In this document: one piece after another, positions 55,651 through 64,000 of the stretch
Layout: each line of letters opens with the position of its first letter
Position numbering within the stretch: the first letter of the stretch is position 1
Origin: Allobosea sp. Leaf344
Lineage (GTDB): Bacteria; Pseudomonadota; Alphaproteobacteria; Rhizobiales; Beijerinckiaceae
DNA length: 64,000 nt
Assembly (NCBI RefSeq): GCF_001426225.1
Contig: NZ_LMRT01000001.1
Coordinates: 1,188,637-1,252,636, forward strand
Direction of reading: 5' to 3'
Made by a program: the position numbers and the translations under genes
Notes under the pieces: generated by a model
Database searches by the model: none
What the model was told of the DNA's origin: nothing
Seen by the model: only the letters and a program-made list of their open reading frames with translations

Positions 55651-57246
55651 ATGGTCGTCAGCGCCAACAGGCTCGAACTGCTGCAGATCGCCGATGCCGT
55701 CGCCCGCGAGAAGTCGATCGACCGGCAGATCGTCGTCGATGCGATGCAGGACGCGATCGCCAAGGCCGCACGCTCCCGCTACGGCGCCGAGACCGACGTC
55801 CATGCCGAGATCAACACCAAGACCGGCGAGCTGCGCCTGGCCCGCCATCTCCAGGTGGTCGAGCAGGTCGAGAACGGCGCGACCGAGATCACCGTCGACG
55901 AGGCCAAGCGCCACAACCCGGCCGCCCAGATCGGCGACATCATCGCCGATCCGCTGCCGCCTTTTGATTTCGGGCGCATCGCCGCCCAGTCGGCCAAGCA
56001 GGTCATCGTGCAGAAGGTGCGCGAGGCCGAGCGCGACAGGCAATATGACGAATACAAGGATCGCATCGGCGAGATCGTCAACGGCGCGGTCAAGCGCGTG
56101 GAATACGGCAATGTCTTCGTCGATCTCGGCCGCGGCGAGGCGATCATCCGCCGCGACGAGATGATCCCGCGCGAGACCTTCAAGGTCGGCGACCGGGCCC
56201 GGGCCTATGTCTACGACGTGCGCCGCGAGCCGCGCGGCCCGCAGATCTTCCTGTCGCGCACCCATCCGCAATTCATGTCGAAGCTCTTCGGCCAGGAAGT
56301 GCCGGAGATCTACGACGGCATCGTCGAGGTGAAGGCGGTCGCCCGCGATCCCGGCTCCCGCGCCAAGATCGCGGTGATCAGCCGCGATTCCTCGATCGAT
56401 CCGGTCGGCGCCTGCGTCGGCATGCGCGGCTCGCGCGTGCAGGCCGTGGTCGGCGAGCTGCAGGGCGAGAAGATCGACATCATCCCGTGGTCGCCTGACG
56501 TCGCGACCTTCGTCGTCAACGCGCTGCAGCCGGCGGAAGTCGCCAAGGTCGTGCTCGACGAGGAAGCCGACAAGATCGAGGTGGTGGTGCCCGACGAGCA
56601 GCTCTCGCTCGCCATCGGCCGCCGCGGCCAGAATGTCCGCCTCGCCTCGCAGCTCACCGGCTGGGACATCGACATCCTGACCGAGGCCGAGGAATCGGAG
56701 CGCCGCCAGAAGGAATTCCTGCAGCGCACCGAGATCTTCATGAACGCGCTGAACGTCGACGAGACGGTCGGCCAGTTGCTCGCCTCCGAAGGCTTCCGGA
56801 CGGTCGAGGAGGTCGCCTATGTCGAGCCGACCGAGCTTTCCTCGATCGAAGGTTTCGACGAGGATACGGCGGCCGAGATCCAGAACCGCGCCCAGGAATA
56901 TCTGGCCGCGATCGAGGCCGAGCATGACGAGAAGCGCCGCGCGCTCGGCGTCTCCGACGATCTGCGCGAGGTCGAGGGCATCACCACCGCGATGATGGTC
57001 GCGCTCGGCGAGAACGACGTGAAATCCGTCGAGGACCTCGCCGGCTGCGCCACCGACGACCTCATCGGCTGGACCGAGCGCAAGGATGGCGAGACCACCC
57101 GCCATGCCGGCTATCTCGACGGGTTCGACCTGTCGCGCCAGGATGCCGAGGCGATGGTCATGGCCGCCCGCGTCAAGGCCGGCTGGATCGAGGCGCCCGC
57201 CGCGATCGAGGAGCCCGAGGCGGAAGGCGAGGCCGCGGAGGCCTGA
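55651..57246 (+). CDS. nusA: Transcription termination/antitermination factor NusA
   Basis: 531 aa. An N-terminal RNA-polymerase-binding domain (about 1-130) is followed by S1 (about 133-200, GEIVNGAVKRVEYGNVFVDLGRGEAIIRRDE), KH1 and KH2 (about 205-345; GACVGMRGSRVQAVVGEL, LAIGRRGQNVRLASQL), and two C-terminal acidic HhH-like repeats (about 365-425 and 430-500). ATG 55651 is used because AGGAG is 8 nt upstream; a GTG at 55642 lies inside that site. Ends in a Glu/Ala-rich tail. Confidence 0.96.
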   Translation: MVVSANRLELLQIADAVAREKSIDRQIVVDAMQDAIAKAARSRYGAETDVHAEINTKTGELRLARHLQVVEQVENGATEITVDEAKRHNPAAQIGDIIADPLPPFDFGRIAAQSAKQVIVQKVREAERDRQYDEYKDRIGEIVNGAVKRVEYGNVFVDLGRGEAIIRRDEMIPRETFKVGDRARAYVYDVRREPRGPQIFLSRTHPQFMSKLFGQEVPEIYDGIVEVKAVARDPGSRAKIAVISRDSSIDPVGACVGMRGSRVQAVVGELQGEKIDIIPWSPDVATFVVNALQPAEVAKVVLDEEADKIEVVVPDEQLSLAIGRRGQNVRLASQLTGWDIDILTEAEESERRQKEFLQRTEIFMNALNVDETVGQLLASEGFRTVEEVAYVEPTELSSIEGFDEDTAAEIQNRAQEYLAAIEAEHDEKRRALGVSDDLREVEGITTAMMVALGENDVKSVEDLAGCATDDLIGWTERKDGETTRHAGYLDGFDLSRQDAEAMVMAARVKAGWIEAPAAIEEPEAEGEAAEA

Positions 57247-57261
57247 TCGGGGATCGCGGCG

Positions 57262-58002
57262 ATGGGACGATCGGCGATCTTGCGGGAAGCCCGGCATGAC
57301 GGGCCGGAGCGGAGCTGCGTCGTCACACGCGCGGTCAAGGCGCCCGAGGATCTGATCCGTTTCGTCGCCGGGCCCGACGGCGTGATCGTGCCCGATCTGC
57401 GGCGCAAGCTGCCCGGGCGCGGCGTCTGGACGAGCCTCAGCGCCGGCACGGTCGCCGAAGCCGTCAAACGGAAGGCCTTCGAGCGCAGCCTCAAGGCGAA
57501 GGTCATCGTTCCGGCGGATTTGCCTGCGATGATCGACAGGTTGTTGGTCAGGGACGCGCTGCAGGCGCTCGCCATGGCCAACAAGGCAGGGCTGGTGCAG
57601 TCCGGCTTCTCCAAGGTCGAGGCCATGGCGGGAGCGGGGCGCTGCGCAGCGGTGATCGAAGCCAGCGACGGAGCGGAGGATGGGCGCCGGAAGGTGTCCC
57701 AGGCGCTGCATCGGGCCGGATTGGCCCGGGAATCCGAGGGTTTGAAGCCGCGAAACATCCCGGTCATATCATTTTTCGCGGCAACTGATTTGGAATTGGC
57801 GTTAGGGCGACCACATGTGATACATGCGGCGCTTGCTCCGGGACCGGCGGCTGAGGCTTTCCTCTCCCGCTGGCGTCGGCTCGTCCGCTACCGGACGGAC
57901 GATGCCGGGGACGCAGGACCGGACGACGCTTCCGAGCCCGGCGACAGAGACGACCAGACGACCGAAGCGGCAGGACCGAAAGCGGCAGGACCGAAAGCAT
58001 AA
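57262..58002 (+). CDS. ylxR: YlxR (DUF448) RNA-binding protein with L7Ae-like domain
   Basis: 246 aa. The N-terminal DUF448 domain (about 15-95) has [32 protein letters not shown] and RKAFERSL. A second domain (about 98-195, [26 protein letters not shown]) resembles ribosomal L7Ae/L30e, a fusion typical of alphaproteobacteria. The acidic C-terminus contains a 15-bp tandem duplication encoding AAGPK twice. Its TAA overlaps the infB ATG by one base. Confidence 0.88.
   Translation: MGRSAILREARHDGPERSCVVTRAVKAPEDLIRFVAGPDGVIVPDLRRKLPGRGVWTSLSAGTVAEAVKRKAFERSLKAKVIVPADLPAMIDRLLVRDALQALAMANKAGLVQSGFSKVEAMAGAGRCAAVIEASDGAEDGRRKVSQALHRAGLARESEGLKPRNIPVISFFAATDLELALGRPHVIHAALAPGPAAEAFLSRWRRLVRYRTDDAGDAGPDDASEPGDRDDQTTEAAGPKAAGPKA
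57967..57996. repeat. 15-bp tandem duplication in the ylxR 3' end
   Basis: GCGGCAGGACCGAAA occurs twice head to tail, in frame, encoding an AAGPK-type pentapeptide repeat just before the stop. Probably replication slippage. Confidence 0.8.
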
Positions 58003-60836
58003 TGAGCGATACCAAGACCCCGGGCGACAAGACCTTGACCGTCAGTCCCCCGAAGACGCTGACGTTGAAGCGGCCTGTCGAGCAGAGCACTGTTCGCCAG
58101 AGCTTCTCGCATGGGCGCTCCAAGCAGGTCGTCGTCGAAGTCAAGCGGCGCGTCGCTGGCCCGGATGTGAAGGATGCGCCGATCCAGCGCGCGCCCCAGC
58201 CGCAGGTCCAGCAGGCCGCTCCGCGTCCGGCCCCGCCGGCATCGCCGCCGCCGCCGCAGCGCCCTGCCGGCAGCATGCTGCTGCGCACCTTGTCGGAAGA
58301 CGAGAAGGACGCCCGCCAGCGCGCCCTCGCCGATGCCCGCGACCGCGAGGCGGAAGCCCGCCGCATGGCCGAGGAAGAGGCGCGCCAGCGCGCCGCCGTG
58401 ATCGAGCGCGAGCGCCAGGAGCGCGAGGCCGCTCTGGCCCGCCAGCGCGAGGATGACGAGCGCCGGCGCCAGGAAGAAGACCGCAAGCGCCGCGCCGAGA
58501 GCGCCGCCCGCCAGCGCATGGACGAGCCGCAGGCGCCGCGCCCGGCCGCCACCGATGCGCCCGCCGCCCCGGGGGCGCAGGCGCCCGCCGCTCCGGCCTC
58601 GCAGCCCTATGCCCAGGCCCCGCGTCCCGCGCCGTCCGGCCCGCGCGATTTCGCGCCGCGGACCCCGATGCGCGACATCGGTGCCCGTCCGCCGCGGCTG
58701 GATTCGCGTCCGCCGCGCCTCGATTCCCCGCGGCCGCCGCGTCCCGTCGATACCACCGCCCCGGCCGAGCCGGCCGTGGTGCGCCCGACGCGCCAGGCGC
58801 CCTCGACCGCTGCCCCGCGCAGCCGTCCCGACGATGGCGAGGCGCGTCCCGCCTTCCGTCGCCCCGGTGGCGGCCCGGCCGGCGCGCGTGGCGCACCCGC
58901 TCCCGCGCCCAAGACTCCCAAGGTCGGCGAGAAGCCGCGCGGCCGCCTGACGCTGTCGACGGCGACCGGAGGCGATGACGAGCGGACCCGCTCGGTCGCC
59001 GCCTTCCGCCGCCGTGTCCAGCGCATGACCGGCCACCGCGCCTCCGACGTCGCCAAGGAGCGCGTGATGCGCGAGGTGATCGTCCCGGAGACGATCACCA
59101 TCCAGGAACTGGCCAACCGCATGTCGGAGCGCGGCGTCGACGTCATCCGCCTGCTGATGAAGCAGGGCGCAATGCACAAGATCACCGACGTGATCGACGC
59201 AGACACCGCCCAGCTCGTCGCCGAGGAAATGGGCCATACGGTCAAGCGCGTCGCCGAATCCGACGTCGAGGAAGGCCTGTTCGACACGCCCGACACCGAC
59301 GAGATGCTGCTGCCGCGTCCGGCGGTCGTGACCATCATGGGCCATGTCGACCACGGCAAGACCTCGCTGCTCGACGCGATCCGCAAGACCAATGTCGTCA
59401 CCGGCGAGGCCGGCGGCATCACCCAGCATATCGGCGCCTATCAAGTGACGACGCCGTCCGGTGCCAAGGTGACCTTCATCGACACGCCCGGCCACGCCGC
59501 CTTCACGGCGATGCGCGCCCGCGGCGCCAAGGTGACGGATGTCGTGGTGCTGGTGGTGGCCGCCGATGACGGCGTGATGCCGCAGACGGTGGAGGCGATC
59601 AACCACGCCAAGGCGGCGAAAGTGCCGCTGATCGTGGCGATCAACAAGATCGACAAGAACGACGCCAACCCGGACCGCGTGCGGTCCGAGCTGCTGCAAT
59701 ACGAGATCCAGGTCGAGTCGCTCGGCGGCGAGACGCTGGAAATCGACGTCTCGGCCAAGACCGGCAAGAATCTCGACAAGCTGCTCGAGGCGATCGCCCT
59801 GCAGGCCGAGCTGCTCGATCTGAAGTCCAATCCGGACCGTCCGGCCGAAGGCACCGTGATCGAGGCCAAGCTCGACCGCGGCCGCGGCCCGGTGGCGACC
59901 GTGCTGGTGCAGCGCGGCACGCTGCGCACCGGCGACATCGTCGTGGCCGGCGCCGAATGGGGCCGGGTCAGGGCGCTGATCGCCGATACCGGCGCGCAGA
60001 TCAAGGAGGCTCCGCCCTCCATGCCGGTCGAGGTCCTGGGCTTCAACGGCACGCCCGAGGCCGGCGACCGCGTCGCGGTGGTCGAGTCCGAGGCGCGTGC
60101 CCGCGAGGTCACGGATTATCGCGAGCGTCAGCGCCGCGACCGCCTCGCCGCGCGCGGCGGTGCCTCGGGTGGCGGGCGTTCGCTCGCCGAGATGATGCGC
60201 GACCTCAAGGAGGGCGCCGGCCGCAAGGAGTTCCCGCTCGTCATCAAGGGTGACGTGCAGGGCTCGGTCGAGGCCATCGTCGGCACGCTCGAGAAGGTCG
60301 GCAATGACGAGGTGCGCGCCCGCGTGCTGCAGTCGGGCGTCGGCGCCATCACCGAATCCGACATCACCCTCGCCCAGGCTTCGGGCGCCGCGGTGATCGG
60401 CTTCAACGTCCGCGCGCATAAGGAAGCGCGCGAGGCGGCGGAGCGGGCTGGCGTCGAGATCCGCTACTACAACATCATCTACAACCTGGTGGATGATGTG
60501 AAGGCGGCGATGTCGGGCCTGCTGGCGCCGACCCTGCGCGAGACCATGCTCGGCAACGCCCAGATCCTCGAGATCTTCGCGGTCTCGAAGGTCGGCAAGA
60601 TCGCCGGCTGCCGCGTCACCGACGGCACGATCGAGCGCGGCGCCAATGTCCGCCTGATCCGCGACAATGTCGTGGTTCACGAGGGCAAGCTGGCGCAGCT
60701 CAAGCGCTTCAAGGACGACGCCAAGGAAGTGGTGGCGGGCCAGGAATGCGGCATGTCCTTCGAGAACTACCAGGATATGCGCGCCGGCGACGTCATCGAG
60801 TGCTATCGCGTCGAGGAGATCAAGCGGACGCTGTGA
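58002..60836 (+). CDS. infB: Translation initiation factor IF-2
   Basis: 944 aa. A long low-complexity N-terminal region (about 1-325), rich in Pro/Ala and alternating Arg/Glu, includes a probable charged helix (about 95-170). Then come the IF2_N motif ([23 protein letters not shown]) and the GTPase domain, with G1 GHVDHGKT (447-454), G3 DTPGH, G4 NKID and G5 SAK. Domains II-IV follow to the C-terminal fMet-tRNA-binding region with [13 protein letters not shown]. It places initiator tRNA on the 30S subunit. Confidence 0.97.
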   Translation: MSDTKTPGDKTLTVSPPKTLTLKRPVEQSTVRQSFSHGRSKQVVVEVKRRVAGPDVKDAPIQRAPQPQVQQAAPRPAPPASPPPPQRPAGSMLLRTLSEDEKDARQRALADARDREAEARRMAEEEARQRAAVIERERQEREAALARQREDDERRRQEEDRKRRAESAARQRMDEPQAPRPAATDAPAAPGAQAPAAPASQPYAQAPRPAPSGPRDFAPRTPMRDIGARPPRLDSRPPRLDSPRPPRPVDTTAPAEPAVVRPTRQAPSTAAPRSRPDDGEARPAFRRPGGGPAGARGAPAPAPKTPKVGEKPRGRLTLSTATGGDDERTRSVAAFRRRVQRMTGHRASDVAKERVMREVIVPETITIQELANRMSERGVDVIRLLMKQGAMHKITDVIDADTAQLVAEEMGHTVKRVAESDVEEGLFDTPDTDEMLLPRPAVVTIMGHVDHGKTSLLDAIRKTNVVTGEAGGITQHIGAYQVTTPSGAKVTFIDTPGHAAFTAMRARGAKVTDVVVLVVAADDGVMPQTVEAINHAKAAKVPLIVAINKIDKNDANPDRVRSELLQYEIQVESLGGETLEIDVSAKTGKNLDKLLEAIALQAELLDLKSNPDRPAEGTVIEAKLDRGRGPVATVLVQRGTLRTGDIVVAGAEWGRVRALIADTGAQIKEAPPSMPVEVLGFNGTPEAGDRVAVVESEARAREVTDYRERQRRDRLAARGGASGGGRSLAEMMRDLKEGAGRKEFPLVIKGDVQGSVEAIVGTLEKVGNDEVRARVLQSGVGAITESDITLAQASGAAVIGFNVRAHKEAREAAERAGVEIRYYNIIYNLVDDVKAAMSGLLAPTLRETMLGNAQILEIFAVSKVGKIAGCRVTDGTIERGANVRLIRDNVVVHEGKLAQLKRFKDDAKEVVAGQECGMSFENYQDMRAGDVIECYRVEEIKRTL

Positions 60837-60844
60837 GACGGGCC

Positions 60845-60883
60845 GGTCGTCCGGAAGCTGCGCCGGCGCGGCGCCGGACGACC
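60845..60883. other. Long GC-rich hairpin between infB and rbfA
   Basis: 10-bp perfect inverted repeat GGTCGTCCGG / CCGGACGACC around 19 nt, 8 nt after the infB stop. There is no T-run, so termination is unlikely; it could stabilise or mark an RNA processing point. The rest of the 193-nt spacer holds no gene. Confidence 0.4.
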
Positions 60884-61029
60884 ACCACCGGCCCCTGCGC
60901 CTCTCGCGCCGCTTCTCCCGCGTCGCGTCTCTCGCGCCGCCGCGAGGATGTTTTCGTCCCGCCGCGGCGTCGAACGCCCGACTAGAACCCTGAACCGCTC
61001 ATCCGGTCCGATCCCGGAGACCTGGAACC

Positions 61030-61506
61030 ATGGCCAAACCAGCAAGATCATCCGGCTCGAACCAGCGCCAGCTGCGCATCGGCGAACTCGTGCGCCATGC
61101 GCTGGCGGAGATGCTGGCGCGCGGCGACATCCATGACGAGGTGCTGTCGAAGCATGTCGTCACCGTCCCGGAAGTGCGGATCGCGCCCGATCTGAAGCTC
61201 GCGACCTGTTTCATCATGCCGCTCGGCGGCGGTGACGTGAAACCGGTGCTGAAGGCGCTGAACGATCACAAGCGCTATATCCGCGGCGAGATCGCCCATC
61301 GGGTCAATCTGAAATACGCCCCCGATATCCGCTTCCTGGCCGATGAGAGCTTCGCCGAGGCCGAGCGGGTCGATGCGCTGCTCTATTCCGACAAGGTGCG
61401 CCGGGACATCCTGAAGCAGCCGCTGCGGCTGCCGCAGGATGGCGAGGCGCCCGACAGCGATACATCCGGCTCCGCGCCGCGCAAGGCCGAGAGCTCCGAT
61501 GAGTGA
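61030..61506 (+). CDS. rbfA: 30S ribosome-binding factor RbfA
   Basis: 158-aa KH-fold factor of late 30S maturation and cold adaptation. Shown by [45 protein letters not shown] and the [25 protein letters not shown] end of the fold. About 30 residues at the C-terminus are a hydrophilic tail. The stop overlaps the truB start by 8 nt. Confidence 0.95.
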   Translation: MAKPARSSGSNQRQLRIGELVRHALAEMLARGDIHDEVLSKHVVTVPEVRIAPDLKLATCFIMPLGGGDVKPVLKALNDHKRYIRGEIAHRVNLKYAPDIRFLADESFAEAERVDALLYSDKVRRDILKQPLRLPQDGEAPDSDTSGSAPRKAESSDE

Positions 61507-62449
61507 GGCGCCGCTCGATGCCGCTTCGCTGCCGGACGAGCGCCAGAGCCCGTCGCAGCGCCCGAAGAAGCGCGACGTCCATGGCTGGGTGGTGCTCGAC
61601 AAGCCGGTCGGCATGACCTCGACCCATGCGGTCGCCGTGGTGAAACGCGCCTTCGCGGCGAAGAAGGCCGGCCATGCCGGCACGCTCGATCCCCTCGCCT
61701 CCGGCCTGCTGCCGATCGCGCTCGGCGAGGCGACGAAGACCGTGCCTTTCGTCATGGATGGCCGCAAGGCCTATCAGTTCACCGTGTCCTGGGGCTCCCA
61801 GACCGAGACCGACGACACCGAGGGCAAGGTCATCGCGACCAGCGATGCCAGGCCGCAGGAGGCGGCGATCCTGGCGCTGCTGCCGCGCTTCACCGGCACG
61901 ATTCTGCAGGTGCCGCCGAAATATTCGGCGATCAAGATCGCCGGCGAGCGCGCCTATGATCTCGCCCGCGACGGCGAGGATGTGCAGCTCGAGCCGCGGC
62001 CCGTCGAGATCGACGCCTTGCGCATCGTCAGCCATGACGGGGCGACGACGACCTTCGAGGCCGAATGCGGCAAGGGCACCTATGTCCGCGCCATCGCCCG
62101 CGATCTCGGTCTCGCTCTGGGCTGCCTCGGCCATGTCGCCCATCTCCGGCGCACCCGCGTCGGACCCTTCGCGATCGCCGACGCCGTCGCGGTCGATCGG
62201 CTGCGCGAAGGGCCGGACCAGGCGCAGGCCGCGCTGCTCCCGGTCAAGGCCGCGCTGGCGCTGATCCCGGAGATCGCGGTCAGCCGCGACGGGATGCTGC
62301 GGCTGAAGCGCGGCCAGAGCGTGCTGCTGCGCGGCCGCGATGCGCCGATCGACAGCGACGCCGTCTATGCGACCTCCGGCGGCGTGCTGATCGCCACCGG
62401 CTCGGTCGATCGCGGCGAATTGGTGCCGCACAGGGTGTTCAACCTCTAG
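61499..62449 (+). CDS. truB: tRNA pseudouridine(55) synthase
   Basis: Converts U55 of tRNAs to pseudouridine, 316 aa. Catalytic Asp64 is in [14 protein letters not shown], with [37 protein letters not shown] and [14 protein letters not shown]. The C-terminal part after about 250 is the PUA-like region. ATG 61499 starts inside the end of rbfA (ATGAGTGA overlap), so it is translationally coupled. Confidence 0.96.
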   Translation: MSEAPLDAASLPDERQSPSQRPKKRDVHGWVVLDKPVGMTSTHAVAVVKRAFAAKKAGHAGTLDPLASGLLPIALGEATKTVPFVMDGRKAYQFTVSWGSQTETDDTEGKVIATSDARPQEAAILALLPRFTGTILQVPPKYSAIKIAGERAYDLARDGEDVQLEPRPVEIDALRIVSHDGATTTFEAECGKGTYVRAIARDLGLALGCLGHVAHLRRTRVGPFAIADAVAVDRLREGPDQAQAALLPVKAALALIPEIAVSRDGMLRLKRGQSVLLRGRDAPIDSDAVYATSGGVLIATGSVDRGELVPHRVFNL

Positions 62450-62557
62450 GCACGGGGCTGTTTGCCGGCTTGAGGGCCTATTAACCGGTCCTGGACATAA
62501 TCCGACAGGTCTATCCCGTCTGCGCCCGCAGACGCCGCCTGTCCGGAACCGCTCCCC

Positions 62558-64000
62558 ATGATCTTCTCGACGTCCGTGCGCCGCTATCTGCTGGCGACGA
62601 TGGTGGCGATCAGCGCCCCCGCTCTCGGCACACTCGGCTATCTCGGCTTCATCGCCATTTCGGATCTGCGCACCAATCATCGTCTGGCCGGGCTGGTCGA
62701 GGCCGACCGGGCGCTGCTGATCAGCGGCAATGCGATCCGCTCCGACCGCGGCAAGGTGCAGACCAGCCTGCAGGCCGAGGATGACGCGGCGGCGACGATC
62801 CGCACCGTGCTGGCGACCGGCCAGTCGCAGGTCGCCAGCGCGGTCGCGAGGCTGACCGCCGCCGATCTGCCGGGCCAGGCCGGGCTGGTCCAGGCCATCA
62901 CCCAGGCGCAGAAGGCGATGGAAGCGCGCATCGGCGATCTCAACGCCGAAGCGGCCAAGCCCAAGGCGCAGCGCAGCCTCGCCGCCACCATGCCTTGGTA
63001 CGATGCCGTGGGCGAGATCGAGGCGGCCCTGACCAAGGCCTCCGCCGCGGCCTCTCTGGCGGTGCGGCGCGAGGATCCGGTGCTGGCGGAGCTGCAGGCG
63101 ATCAAGGCGGCCGGCTGGCAGATGCGCTCGAGCTATGGGCTGCAATGCTCGGTGCTGCGGCCGGCGCTCGGCTCCGGCCAGGCGCTGACCCCGGCGCAGA
63201 TGCAGCGCTTCGGCGAATTGCGCGGCGCCAGCACCAGCGCCCAGAGCACTCTGGCGGGCCTCGTCGCCAGTCCCGGAATGCCGGCGAGCGTGGCGGCCAA
63301 GGTGACCACCGCCAACCAGCAGGTCACGGCGGCCAACCAGGCCATGGACCAGCTCGTCGCCAAGCTCGGCGCCGGCGGCGGCCCTGTGATCGCGGCGCAG
63401 GACTGGACGAGCCTGTGCAACGGCCCGTTCACGGCGATCGTCGCCGCCGTCACCGGCTCGCTCGACGAGATGCTGGCGACGACGGCCGAGCAGAGCAGCC
63501 AGGCGATGACCCGGCTCGCTCTGATCGGCGCGCTGCTGCTCGCGCTGATCGGGCTGTGCCTGTTGAGCTGGCGCGGCGTGCGCAAGCGCCTGGCCAATCC
63601 GCTGGTGGCGATGAACGCCGCTCTGGCCCGGATGCAGGCCGGCGATGTCGACCATCCGGTCCCGGCCGCCCCCTGCCCCGACGAGGTCGGCGCGCTGAGC
63701 AGCGCGCTCGAGGCCTATCGCGAGAATCTGTCGCGGGTCCAGATGCTGGAGGAGCAGGAGCGCGCCGCCGCCGAACGGCGCCTCGCCAGGGCACAATCGG
63801 TCGACGCCATCGTCTCCGACGTGACCGATATCGTCGCGGCGGCCGCGGCGGGGGATTTTTCCGCCCGCCTCCAGATCGGCGACGCCGATCCGCAGATGCA
63901 GAAGCTGGTGGCGGGGATCAACGAGATCAACGCCGTGGTGGATTCCGCCACGACCGAATTCGCGCGATCCCTGCAGGCTGTGGCGGGTGGGGATCTGACG
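62558..64000 (+). CDS. Methyl-accepting chemotaxis protein, N-terminal part (cut by the window end)
   Basis: An open frame of 481 codons runs from ATG 62558 to the last base without a stop. TM1 (about 11-35), then a long periplasmic helical domain of about 280 residues containing three Cys, then TM2 (about 319-341, LALIGALLLALIGLCLLSW). Next comes HAMP (about 343-395, RLANPLVAMNAALARMQAGDVDHPVP, CPDEVGALSSALEAYRENL), followed by a second HAMP-like unit (AGDFSARLQIGDADPQMQKLVAGINEI) and the start of a third (SLQAVAGGDLT). The methylation and CheA/CheW signalling regions should follow beyond the window, so chemoreceptor identity is inferred from this architecture. The ligand is unknown. Confidence 0.8.
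   Translation, partial: MIFSTSVRRYLLATMVAISAPALGTLGYLGFIAISDLRTNHRLAGLVEADRALLISGNAIRSDRGKVQTSLQAEDDAAATIRTVLATGQSQVASAVARLTAADLPGQAGLVQAITQAQKAMEARIGDLNAEAAKPKAQRSLAATMPWYDAVGEIEAALTKASAAASLAVRREDPVLAELQAIKAAGWQMRSSYGLQCSVLRPALGSGQALTPAQMQRFGELRGASTSAQSTLAGLVASPGMPASVAAKVTTANQQVTAANQAMDQLVAKLGAGGGPVIAAQDWTSLCNGPFTAIVAAVTGSLDEMLATTAEQSSQAMTRLALIGALLLALIGLCLLSWRGVRKRLANPLVAMNAALARMQAGDVDHPVPAAPCPDEVGALSSALEAYRENLSRVQMLEEQERAAAERRLARAQSVDAIVSDVTDIVAAAAAGDFSARLQIGDADPQMQKLVAGINEINAVVDSATTEFARSLQAVAGGDLT

Overview
The window is high-GC chromosomal DNA from an alphaproteobacterium, most likely of the order Hyphomicrobiales (Rhizobiales). Protein style and gene order suggest a Bosea-like genus, but that placement is inference. 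The evidence is a set of conserved alphaproteobacterial neighbourhoods: pckA next to chvI-chvG-hprK-PTS-ahcY, divL next to tsaE, hisB-hisX-hisH-hisA-hisF-hisE-coaA, hslV-GNAT-hslU, tsaB-rimI-plsC-miaB-phoH-ybeY-corC-lnt-phrR-metK, and rimP-nusA-ylxR-infB-rbfA-truB. Nearly all of it is housekeeping DNA. I found no prophage, insertion sequence, CRISPR array, rRNA or tRNA gene.

Layout. 1-6.5 kb: the tail of an NhaD/ArsB-type transporter, then on the minus strand a phosphonate/phosphate-type ABC transporter (phnD, phnC and a double-length fused phnE), a DUF4105 membrane protein and PEP carboxykinase. 6.7-13.2 kb: a HugZ-like flavoprotein, the ChvI/ChvG two-component system, a regulatory PTS (short HprK, EIIA-Man, HPr) and ahcY. 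13.5-25.4 kb: a DivL-type kinase with Tyr in place of the phospho-accepting His, a TsaE-AmgK fusion, MurU, the AddAB recombination nuclease and thioredoxin. 25.4-31.7 kb: cobQ, an aminotransferase, a TPR protein, a RidA protein, a YqaA-like membrane protein and coaA. 31.8-36.1 kb: the his cluster, split between hisA and hisF by a DUF29 gene and an AT-rich spacer. 36.3-41.5 kb: hslV-GNAT-hslU, murJ and trpS. 41.5-53.5 kb: a stress protein, an Nfu scaffold, tsaB, rimI, plsC, miaB, phoH, ybeY, corC, lnt, a PhrR-like regulator, metK and trmB. 53.5-62.5 kb: a DUF2336 protein on the minus strand, then the rimP-nusA-ylxR-infB-rbfA-truB translation/transcription operon. 62.6-64 kb: the start of a chemoreceptor cut by the window edge.

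How the genes work together. Several groups form pathways: AmgK and MurU (cell-wall sugar recycling to UDP-MurNAc), TsaE with TsaB (tRNA t6A), AhcY with MetK (the SAM cycle), PhoH-YbeY with RbfA-RimP-NusA-IF2 (ribosome and RNA metabolism), and ChvGI with the PTS proteins (envelope, acid and carbon signalling next to pckA). Many neighbours overlap by ATGA or GTGA, indicating translational coupling.

The least ordinary material lies in the spacers: a pseudoknot-capable leader in front of metK, a promoter-terminator unit in front of rimP-nusA-infB, a near-perfect AT-rich palindrome in front of ahcY, a palindrome in front of the aminotransferase, a Pho-box-like repeat in front of phnD, a CtrA-like box with clustered GANTC sites in front of divL, and the DUF29 interruption of the his operon. 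None was checked by computation; all are readings of the sequence.
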